Assembly: GCF_018919485.1 (NCBI RefSeq)
Contig: NZ_JAHLMU010000001.1
Span: 640,807 to 704,806, forward strand
DNA from: Psychrobacter sp. TAE2020
GTDB lineage: Bacteria; Pseudomonadota; Gammaproteobacteria; Pseudomonadales; Moraxellaceae
Direction: 5' to 3'
Length of the DNA: 64,000 nucleotides
Shown here: positions 57,009 to 64,000 of the stretch, in pieces
Position numbering within the stretch: the first letter of the stretch is position 1
How the letters are laid out: every line of letters begins with the position of its first letter
Notes under the pieces: generated by a model
What the model was told of the DNA's origin: nothing
Database searches by the model: none
The model's input: the letters and a program-made list of their open reading frames with translations, nothing else
Made by a program: the position numbers and the translations under genes

Positions 57009-58898
57009 ATGGACTATCGCTCAAAAACCTCTACCGGCGGCCGTAATATGGCAGGTGCTCGGGCATTATGGCGCGCCACTGGCATGACTGATGGTGACTT
57101 TGGTAAGCCAATTATCGCTATTGCCAACTCTTTTACCCAGTTTGTGCCTGGTCATGTGCATCTAAAAGACTTAGGTCAACTAGTCGCCCGTGAGATTGAG
57201 CGCGCTGGTGGCGTAGCCAAAGAGTTTAATACTATTGCGGTCGATGATGGTATTGCAATGGGTCATAGCGGTATGCTGTATTCCCTACCAAGCCGCGACT
57301 TGATTGCTGATTCTGTAGAGTATATGGTCAATGCTCATTGCGCTGATGCGCTAGTTTGTATTTCTAACTGTGATAAAATTACCCCCGGTATGTTAATGGC
57401 AGCTTTGCGCCTTAATATTCCAGTAGTATTTATTTCAGGTGGCCCCATGGAAGCCGGTAAAATTCTAGCCAGTACTGTTGCCAAAAGCCATAATAATGAT
57501 GATAACAGCAGCCCTAGTGCCATTCGTAAACTGGATCTCGTTGATGCGATGATGGATGCTGCAGATGATAATATCAGTGACGAAGATGTCGCCGCTATTG
57601 AAGCCTCAGCTTGTCCTACGTGTGGTTCTTGTTCTGGTATGTTCACTGCCAACTCTATGAACTGCTTGACTGAAGCTTTAGGCTTAGCATTACCAGGTAA
57701 TGGCTCGCTATTAGCGACTCACTCACTCCGTCGCGAGCTATTCTTAGAAGCGGGTCGCACTATTGTAGCACTTGCCAAACGCCGTTATGAGCAAGATGAT
57801 GATTCAGTACTACCACGCTCAATTGCTACAAAAGCGGCCTTCGAAAATGCGATGACCTTAGATATCGCAATGGGCGGCTCAACCAATACTATCCTGCATT
57901 TACTAGCTGCCGCTCATGAAGCAGAAGTAGACTTTAAAATGCACGATATTGACCGCTTAAGTCGTGGTGTTCCGTGTTTAGCTAAAGTTGCCCCAGCTTC
58001 GCAAAAGTATCATATGGAGGATGTGCATCGTGCAGGCGGAGTGTTTGCGTTATTAGCAGAGCTAGATCGTGCTAATTTACTCAACACTGATATACCAACT
58101 ATTCATAGTGCTACTATGAAAGAAGCGATTGATAAGTGGGATATTATGAATCCTGACAATCTCGAAGCGCGAGCACGTTATATCGCTGCTCCAGGTGGCG
58201 TACGTACTACTGAAGCTTTCTCACAGTCAAAAGAATGGTCAAACTTAGACGTTAACCGTGAGTCAGGTTGTATCCGTAGCGCCAAGCATGCTTATTCAGA
58301 AGATGGTGGTTTAGCGGTACTGTATGGTAATATCGCTGAGCGCGGCTGTGTGGTCAAAACGGCTGGAGTTGATGATAGTATCTTAGTCTTCACTGGACGC
58401 GCGCGTATTTTTGAATCGCAAGACGATGCAGTAGCCGCCGTACTTAATGATGATATCATCGCTAGAGATGTCGTTATTATCCGTTATGAGGGCCCTAAAG
58501 GTGGTCCCGGTATGCAAGAGATGCTCTATCCGACTACTTACTTAAAGTCCAAAGGCTTAGGAAAAGAGTGTGCACTACTAACCGATGGTCGCTTCTCTGG
58601 TGGTACCTCAGGCCTATCTATTGGACATGCCAGCCCAGAAGCGGCTGAAGGTGGCGCTATTGGACTGGTTCACGAAGGCGATACTATCCATATTGATATC
58701 CCTAACCGTACCATCAATATGCAAGTGAGTGACGCTGATTTAGCTGAGCGACGTCGCGAGATGGAAAGCCGTGGTAGCGCTGCTTGGAAGCCTACTAATC
58801 GTGATCGCCATGTCACTCCTGCCCTACGTGCTTATGCCGCTATGACTACTAGCGCCGATACTGGTGCCGTACGTGATGTGAGCCAAGTTGAGCGCTAA
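57009..58898 (+). CDS. ilvD: Dihydroxy-acid dehydratase
   Basis: A 629-residue Fe-S enzyme of valine, isoleucine and leucine synthesis. Cluster ligands lie in [12 protein letters not shown] and [19 protein letters not shown]. Other family runs are [33 protein letters not shown] and [17 protein letters not shown] near the C-terminus. The length is that of the longer IlvD/Edd branch (E. coli IlvD has 616). TAAGGACT precedes the ATG. A clear terminator follows, so it is monocistronic or the last gene. Confidence 0.97.
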   Translation: MDYRSKTSTGGRNMAGARALWRATGMTDGDFGKPIIAIANSFTQFVPGHVHLKDLGQLVAREIERAGGVAKEFNTIAVDDGIAMGHSGMLYSLPSRDLIADSVEYMVNAHCADALVCISNCDKITPGMLMAALRLNIPVVFISGGPMEAGKILASTVAKSHNNDDNSSPSAIRKLDLVDAMMDAADDNISDEDVAAIEASACPTCGSCSGMFTANSMNCLTEALGLALPGNGSLLATHSLRRELFLEAGRTIVALAKRRYEQDDDSVLPRSIATKAAFENAMTLDIAMGGSTNTILHLLAAAHEAEVDFKMHDIDRLSRGVPCLAKVAPASQKYHMEDVHRAGGVFALLAELDRANLLNTDIPTIHSATMKEAIDKWDIMNPDNLEARARYIAAPGGVRTTEAFSQSKEWSNLDVNRESGCIRSAKHAYSEDGGLAVLYGNIAERGCVVKTAGVDDSILVFTGRARIFESQDDAVAAVLNDDIIARDVVIIRYEGPKGGPGMQEMLYPTTYLKSKGLGKECALLTDGRFSGGTSGLSIGHASPEAAEGGAIGLVHEGDTIHIDIPNRTINMQVSDADLAERRREMESRGSAAWKPTNRDRHVTPALRAYAAMTTSADTGAVRDVSQVER

Positions 58899-58951
58899 AT
58901 GCTGACAGTTATTGTTCGCTAATCTCACGATTTTTATTTAAAACGTCCTAT

Positions 58952-58978
58952 AAAAAGCCAGCTAAATGCTGGCTTTTT
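58952..58978 (+). terminator. Rho-independent terminator of ilvD
   Basis: Perfect AAAAAGCCAGC/GCTGGCTTTTT stem with a 5-nt loop. Confidence 0.92.
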
Positions 58979-59016
58979 CATCAAAAAAATACCAAAGAAC
59001 AACGTTTTTTTTATTA

Positions 59017-59031
59017 TGATAACGATTATTT
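59017..59031. promoter_or_regulatory. Possible Fur-like box upstream of the antiporter gene
   Basis: TGATAACGATTATTT resembles the 7-1-7 Fur pattern TGATAATnATTATCA with mismatches mainly in the right half. It lies ~60-90 nt before the start of the antiporter gene. Weak evidence; any AT-rich promoter can look similar. Confidence 0.25.
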
Positions 59032-59092
59032 GCGAAATGACTTATATTTTCCAGTCATTATAAGCGACTTTTATTTTTTATAAAAACTACTG

Positions 59093-60358
59093 GTGCTCAT
59101 AAATCTTATGATCGACAACTATAACTTACTCTTATTAGTCTGTGGCATTGCGTTCTTGTTCGGTGCACTGTTTCCTCTTATATTCGGACGCACACCTATC
59201 TCTTTGCCTATGCTGCAAGTAGTTTTTGGTATGGCTGTAGGTTATTGGTGGACCTCCTTATCATTTTTAGATCCTATAGACAACGGCTTAGCTATTGAGA
59301 AGCTCACAGAAATAGTAGTGTTAGTCTCTTTAGTTGGTGCCGGTATAAAGATTGATACCCCGCTACTTTGGCGGCTCTGGCAGCCTACCTTACGTTTATT
59401 GCTAATCACTATGCCCATCTGTATATTTGCAATGGCAGTATTAGGTTACTACGCCTTTGGGCTCAGTTTGGGTGCTGCTATCTTACTAGGAGCGGTACTT
59501 GCCCCTACTGATCCCGTATTGGCTTCTAGCATTCAAGTAGGACCACCGAACACTGGCGGTGAAGACACTACGCGCTTTACCTTAACTTCAGAGGCGGGTC
59601 TTAACGACGGCTTAGCCTTTCCCTTTGTATATTTAGCTATAAAAATAGCCGAAGCCTACAGTCAAGGGCAGGATTTTACTACTGAGATGCTTTGGTCATG
59701 GTTTACCCACGATGTACTATGGCAGATCGGTGCCGGGGTAGTCGTTGGTGTAATAGTGGGTAAAATTTTGGCAAAGCTAGTGTTCTCTAAACACACTCTT
59801 AATACCACTATATCTCAAGGTTATGTGGTAATTGCTCTTACTTTATTAGCTTATGGCTTGGCAGAATATATCCACAGCTATGGTTTTATAGCGGTGTTTA
59901 TAGCAGCATTCACTTTTCGGCGCTCAGAATGTGGACATGACTATCATTACAAGCTACATGACTTTGCAGAGCAGTCAGAAGGCTTACTAATGTCTCTAGT
60001 ATTAGTAAGTTTCGGTATCTTGATTGGTCAAGGCTTACAGTCTGGGGTGGAATTGACTTGGCGCGTCTATATTGTCAGTTTTGCTTTTTTAGTACTAATA
60101 CGTCCCTTAGCTGGCCTCCTTGCCCTATCAGGGTTAAAGATGCATCGAACAGAAAAATATGCTGTTTCAGCTTTAGGTATTCGGGGCATCGGTACTCTCT
60201 ATTACTTGTCTTACGCTATTAATCAAGGCTATTTCAATGATCAAGATGCACTTAAACTATGGATAGTATGCTCTATCGTCATATTGGCTTCGATATTTAT
60301 TCATGGCATAAGTGCCCCATGGCTACTAAAAATGACCCCTAATAAGTCTCATCATTGA
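59093..60358 (+). CDS. Cation:proton antiporter, CPA1/NhaP type
   Basis: A 421-residue membrane protein with about 12 segments. It has GAVLAPTDPVLASSIQVGPP and SEAGLNDGLAFPFVYLAIKIAE, whose Asp/Asn pattern is the ion site of CPA1 Na+/H+ exchangers, and a late ALGIRGIGTLYYLSYAI Arg motif. It exchanges Na+ or K+ for H+ at the inner membrane. The start may be GTG 59093 or ATG 59108; neither has a clear ribosome site. It lacks the long cytoplasmic C-terminus of many CPA1 proteins. Confidence 0.9.
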   Translation: MLINLMIDNYNLLLLVCGIAFLFGALFPLIFGRTPISLPMLQVVFGMAVGYWWTSLSFLDPIDNGLAIEKLTEIVVLVSLVGAGIKIDTPLLWRLWQPTLRLLLITMPICIFAMAVLGYYAFGLSLGAAILLGAVLAPTDPVLASSIQVGPPNTGGEDTTRFTLTSEAGLNDGLAFPFVYLAIKIAEAYSQGQDFTTEMLWSWFTHDVLWQIGAGVVVGVIVGKILAKLVFSKHTLNTTISQGYVVIALTLLAYGLAEYIHSYGFIAVFIAAFTFRRSECGHDYHYKLHDFAEQSEGLLMSLVLVSFGILIGQGLQSGVELTWRVYIVSFAFLVLIRPLAGLLALSGLKMHRTEKYAVSALGIRGIGTLYYLSYAINQGYFNDQDALKLWIVCSIVILASIFIHGISAPWLLKMTPNKSHH

Positions 60359-60410
60359 TTGTCATTATTGAAGAGGTTTAATAGTGCAGTTTAATGATGA
60401 GGCTAACTGG

Positions 60411-61805
60411 CTACTGATCAAATAAAGCCAATACTGCTTCCGTCAAAGCGAACTGTCTAATGTCATTGAGCATAGTGACATCGAAATTATGCACAAAGGC
60501 AAAAGACAGTTGTCGAGTAGGTTCACACCAAGCTACTGAGCCGTTATAACCCATATGGCCAAAACCTTGTTCTACACTATTAGGGTTATTACTATTACCA
60601 ACGCTATTTTTACAAACACTAAATAAGCGATGATAGCCCAAGCGCCAATTCATCTTAGCTGGCATGACCGCATCCATACCTGTCTGTTGTACCATTGATA
60701 GCTGCTCAAAAGTTTGACTATCTATCAGGATTTTGCCTTGCCAGACACCACCATTAGCCAGCATGGCATAAATAGTCGCTAACGCCTGCGCTGAAGCCAC
60801 ACCATTAACCGCTGGCATAACTGCTTGTAAAGTCTGCTGGTCATAGTAATCGATAGGCTGCTTGCTGGCAGGGAATAAAGCTAACTTATAGTTGCTAGCA
60901 TTTATACTACTAGGATCAAAATAAATAGCATTAATTTGACTAGAATTTAAGACCGTTTTATCACTCATTGCTAGGCTTTGCCAGCAACCATAACTTGCTA
61001 ACTTTTGATAAGTAGCTAAAGTAGCTATAGAATCTGCTCTTAAGGTTGGTTTACGGCGCTTACTACTCGGTTGTGACGGTAACGAGTTAATATCAGTAAC
61101 TGTAAAGTCTTTAGCCAACTTAGCTACCTCGTTCACTTGCTCGGCTGGTACACCAAAATAATAACTATCTGCTATACCTAAAGGCTCAGTTAAATAATGG
61201 CGTAGCGCTGCTGCTAAGCTCATGTCTGTAACTTTTTCTATCAATGCCCCCAATATCCAGCCATAGACTAAGGCGCTATAAGCACTGTCATAAGCTTCGG
61301 CATTATCAGGCTTAGTGATTGCCATCGCAGCAACTTTGCCAACCATCTTATCCCAATCAAGCAAAGTTGCAATATCCGCCTCAATAGTGTTGATAGCGAA
61401 TAAGCCCGCCTGATGTGACATCAACTTACGGAGGGTAATACCAGCTTTGCCATTGACCGCAAAGGCTGGCCAATAACTAGCAATCGTCTGGTCATAGTCA
61501 AGCAATTGCTGTGAGACTAAAACATGAGCCAAAGTAGCCAGTACTCCTTTGCCAGTAGAAAAATTCAACGCCAAAGTAGTGGCTTGCCAAGGGACATTTT
61601 GTTGGGCCATACCGACACTAGCTTGCGCTATACAGCTACCTGCATGATAGACCGCTAGTGCGCCCCCTGCTGGCGCATCATCTAGTTGCAGATCATTCAA
61701 TAACTGCTGCAAGCCTTGCTGGATTTTGAGCTTAGTGGCTTCAGTAACTGTACTAATGTCAGTATCAATATTGCTACGGCTAGTTTTATTATCGATCATC
61801 ATCAA
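60411..61805 (-). CDS. Serine hydrolase, beta-lactamase class C-like (esterase/peptidase family)
   Basis: A 464-residue protein of the penicillin-binding-protein-like hydrolases. The SxxK motif is S83-T-G-K86 (NFSTGKGVLA), and the Tyr motif is in DSAYSALVYGW (YxA/YxN position). The family end, FGHMGYNGSVAWCEPTRQLSFAFVHN, carries the HxG-type third motif. There is no signal peptide, so it is probably cytosolic, like EstB-type esterases. Relatives act on esters or D-amino peptides; antibiotic resistance should not be assumed. A single gene. Confidence 0.87.
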   Translation of the reverse strand: MMMIDNKTSRSNIDTDISTVTEATKLKIQQGLQQLLNDLQLDDAPAGGALAVYHAGSCIAQASVGMAQQNVPWQATTLALNFSTGKGVLATLAHVLVSQQLLDYDQTIASYWPAFAVNGKAGITLRKLMSHQAGLFAINTIEADIATLLDWDKMVGKVAAMAITKPDNAEAYDSAYSALVYGWILGALIEKVTDMSLAAALRHYLTEPLGIADSYYFGVPAEQVNEVAKLAKDFTVTDINSLPSQPSSKRRKPTLRADSIATLATYQKLASYGCWQSLAMSDKTVLNSSQINAIYFDPSSINASNYKLALFPASKQPIDYYDQQTLQAVMPAVNGVASAQALATIYAMLANGGVWQGKILIDSQTFEQLSMVQQTGMDAVMPAKMNWRLGYHRLFSVCKNSVGNSNNPNSVEQGFGHMGYNGSVAWCEPTRQLSFAFVHNFDVTMLNDIRQFALTEAVLALFDQ

Positions 61806-61915
61806 GGCCTTATGGTGTGCAAATAGTATTTAAGCAATAGGGAAGCAGTATGGAAGCAATGTTTTCGAGGTTAGCACTAGCTATTAATGGCGGTTAACGA
61901 TTAACCGTTAATAGT

Positions 61916-61945
61916 AAAACAGGCCACCCAAAGGTCACCTGTTTT
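61916..61945 (-). terminator. Terminator downstream of the DUF442-type phosphatase gene
   Basis: AAAACAGGCCACC and GGTCACCTGTTTT pair with two mismatches around CAAA. It is just after the minus-strand stop at 61978. Confidence 0.7.
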
Positions 61946-61977
61946 ATAACTAACTCACGATGCGCTATCGCCAGCCA

Positions 61978-62658
61978 CTACCGAGGCACTAATAAGCGCT
62001 CGTGGGTCTCTTGTTCTAGCATTTTCGTCAACCCGTGACTGTAGCCCCTTGCCATTGCCGTTTCCATCTTACGACCACGCAACCAGCCAGCACGTAGAGC
62101 AGTTGCTGCGCCGACTCTACCGCCAGACTTGCAATGCATAGCTATTTTTTTACCTTGATACTTACGCAAGATATTATCAAACGCTAGTATTTTGAGCTGC
62201 TTAAGATCAGCAGCACCATTGATCGCTAACTGCTCATAAGCCATACCGGCTTGAGTAACTGCTGCACCCTCATCAAAGCTTAACTCCTCATCAGGCTGCA
62301 AGTTAACGACTAGCTCAACCCCAGCCTTGGCTAACGCTTGTACTTTCTCCTCATCAAGCGCCCCGCAAACGATAGTCTGCTCATCAGGTCGATAATAAGG
62401 CGTTAGTATAGAGGCCAAATCGATAGAATTATCCGTGTCAAAATGGTCAGTTTTAATATATTCAGTTTTGAGACTATTAATTTGCCAACCATTATTAGGG
62501 TTTTCGCTATTAATGACACTATTAGCTAAAGTACTCGTATCAGCCTCAGTGTTAACCTTAGCTTCAGTATTACTTTGGGTATTGACAGCAGTATCTTGGC
62601 TTAGCGAATAGTTTGAGCTTTGGGCAGAATTATTAGGGGTCATAATCATAGTTTTCAT
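61978..62658 (-). CDS. DUF442-type (beta-lactamase-hydrolase-like) phosphatase
   Basis: A 226-residue protein. The first ~75 residues are Asn/Ser/Thr-rich and look disordered. The rest resembles the DUF442 phosphatase domain: LTPYYRPDEQTIVCGALDEEKVQALAKAGVELVVNLQPDEE, then the active-site loop MHCKSGGRVGAAT with Cys and Arg four residues apart, as in this branch of the dual-specificity phosphatase fold. In other bacteria the domain is fused to a sulfur-dioxygenase-like metallohydrolase and tied to H2S detoxification; here it stands alone. Substrate unknown. Confidence 0.8.
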   Translation of the reverse strand: MKTMIMTPNNSAQSSNYSLSQDTAVNTQSNTEAKVNTEADTSTLANSVINSENPNNGWQINSLKTEYIKTDHFDTDNSIDLASILTPYYRPDEQTIVCGALDEEKVQALAKAGVELVVNLQPDEELSFDEGAAVTQAGMAYEQLAINGAADLKQLKILAFDNILRKYQGKKIAMHCKSGGRVGAATALRAGWLRGRKMETAMARGYSHGLTKMLEQETHERLLVPR

Positions 62659-62754
62659 GATGGCTAATGGAATTTATGGCTAATAGCGCCATGTTTGATT
62701 ACTCAATCGTGGCGCTACTAAGGTAATTATAAGAGCATTTAAAAGACTTTCGTA

Positions 62755-63672
62755 TTAAGCTTTTTTCTCGTCCACTAAAGTCACATGACCGGCAAGATGG
62801 GGTTTGTCATTTTTGGCACTGTACAAGCCAAATACACAACTGTCATCAGTACTCTCAAGCTTAGCAATAGGTTCAGCGATCAGCTCTACTTCCGCTGGCA
62901 AGAAGATCGGTAGCTTAAAGGATACTTGTGCAGAGCAAGCTTCTGGCAACTCGCCCATCATCGCCAAGCATTTGGCTTTAGACCACATACCGTGAGCGAT
63001 AGCTTTAGGAAAACCAAACGCACGTGCTGATAGAGGATGTAAATGAATCAAATTAAAGTCACCTGACACAAACGCATAACGGCGACCAATATCTTCAGGA
63101 ACTTCGAATATTTTATGTACGCCTTTCTCATCCACCATCGGCTTGACGGTTACTGGACGCGGCTTACTTTTAAGGCCAGCATTGTCCTTTTTATCACTAC
63201 GAGCTAGATAAGTAGAAGTACCTTCCCAAATCACATCTTCTTGCGATTTCACTGTAGTGACAAAATCAAACTGTTGACCTTGCGCATGGTCACGTAGATT
63301 ATCAAAAGTAACTGACAAGCTAACCGTCTCACGCTCGCCAATCTTACGATACTGAGTGACCAAATTCTCGACATGAACTAAGCCTAACATTGCAAATGGG
63401 AACGGCTCTTTGACCATCATATTCATCTGTAGGGCTTGTGATAGCACTGAAAAGTAAGTAATAGGAATCTTACCATCGTCCATAAAGCCACAAATCTTGC
63501 GATAGTCGTCAAGGTTATTTTGGTCAATATGTAAATTATCGACAGAGTAAGTCGCTTGTGGCAATTGATCTTTGCTAACTTTACCGCTATTACCAATAGG
63601 TAATAAGCTTTTTATAATATTGGCATAAGTAGTATGCGCTTTTGGCAGTGCATCAAAATGTTTATCTGACAT
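62755..63672 (-). CDS. MaoC-like hotdog dehydratase
   Basis: A 305-residue protein with a C-terminal hotdog domain (~195-300) containing the hydratase motif GDFNLIHLHPLSARAFGFPKAIAHGMW, where Asp and His form the active site. The N-terminal half (YFSVLSQALQMNMMVKEPFPFAMLGLVHVENLV) is a second, divergent hotdog. Members dehydrate or hydrate 3-hydroxyacyl thioesters in fatty acid or polyhydroxyalkanoate metabolism. The double-hotdog form resembles fungal and mycobacterial type 2 hydratases. No neighbouring fatty acid gene is visible in the window. Confidence 0.85.
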   Translation of the reverse strand: MSDKHFDALPKAHTTYANIIKSLLPIGNSGKVSKDQLPQATYSVDNLHIDQNNLDDYRKICGFMDDGKIPITYFSVLSQALQMNMMVKEPFPFAMLGLVHVENLVTQYRKIGERETVSLSVTFDNLRDHAQGQQFDFVTTVKSQEDVIWEGTSTYLARSDKKDNAGLKSKPRPVTVKPMVDEKGVHKIFEVPEDIGRRYAFVSGDFNLIHLHPLSARAFGFPKAIAHGMWSKAKCLAMMGELPEACSAQVSFKLPIFLPAEVELIAEPIAKLESTDDSCVFGLYSAKNDKPHLAGHVTLVDEKKA

Positions 63673-64000
63673 AATTTAATCCTAGATAATACGAGGTAAA
63701 TTTTAGGGCAGCTGGTTACTGACCAGTTGTTAAAAGCTGATCCAATAGTTATTAGCGGGCAATTAGACTGTTATGGTACTCATTTTACAGCATTTTATAG
63801 TAGCTTTCATACTAGGTTTTATAGTACGACAGTGCGCATCACTTATTCATTAGATTAGCTATAAAGCGCTCGCTAATCCTTTAAAATAAAATATAACTAT
63901 CAGCAATAAGAGCTGTTGGGCCAGCTATTGAGTAGTTTATAGATCGCAATAGTAAACCTAAATACTCACTAGGCTCAGTCAAGCTAAAAGATTTTTTATC
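63673..64000. other. Right-end spacer
   Basis: 328 nt upstream of the MaoC-like gene up to the window edge. No ORF or motif could be supported. Confidence 0.4.

Noticed and set aside
60411..61805. A beta-lactamase resistance gene
   Set aside because: The SxxK fold is shared with many esterases and peptidases, there is no signal peptide, and no resistance context exists.

Overview
The window is a chromosomal segment of a gammaproteobacterium, most likely Psychrobacter or a close relative in Moraxellaceae. The support is indirect: protein style (a PilB-like thioredoxin-MsrA-MsrB lipoprotein, SecF with a long Asn/Ser tail, two osmoprotectant uptake systems), an AT-leaning base composition, and Thr-Asp and Ser-Asp hexanucleotide repeats inside housekeeping genes. 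No rRNA, tRNA, CRISPR array or intact insertion sequence was seen.

Left end (1-7116). The window opens in the 3' end of nrdA. Its partner nrdB lies about 5.2 kb downstream. Between them is a visibly AT-richer four-gene cassette (475-4334): a CD-NTase, an E2-E1 fusion (Cap2), a JAMM isopeptidase (Cap3), and a protein resembling DUF6602 that carries a PD-(D/E)XK-like nuclease signature. This is a type II CBASS anti-phage operon, with the putative nuclease in last position as the only effector candidate. Two inverted GTAG-hairpin doublets (REPIN-like) and two small ORFs with related C-terminal tails fill the rest of the gap. nrdB is followed by yfaE, the ferredoxin that maintains the NrdB cofactor.

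Middle (7229-40136). Envelope genes come first: a DegS/AlgW-type protease, a MltF-like and a seven-LysM MltD-like lytic transglycosylase, a CNNM/CorC-type protein, and yajC-secD-secF. Next are a MATE exporter, azlCD, the nucleotide synthesis run pyrD-cvpA-purF, a gspL-gspM pair of the type II secretion system in which gspL has an in-frame stop, sixA, gpsA, a nitroreductase, zapE, an alpha/beta hydrolase, a small lipoprotein, xseA, xseB and pncB.

Right end (40328-64000). This part holds the PilB-like methionine sulfoxide reductase, a betaine/choline ABC transporter whose binding protein and permease are fused, an aldehyde dehydrogenase, lipB, ppa, an SDR, dusB, a BCCT transporter, a HIT protein, ilvD, a CPA1-type antiporter, a serine hydrolase, a DUF442-type phosphatase and a MaoC-like dehydratase. 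Most of it is ordinary core genome. The accessory interest is concentrated in 318-5531.
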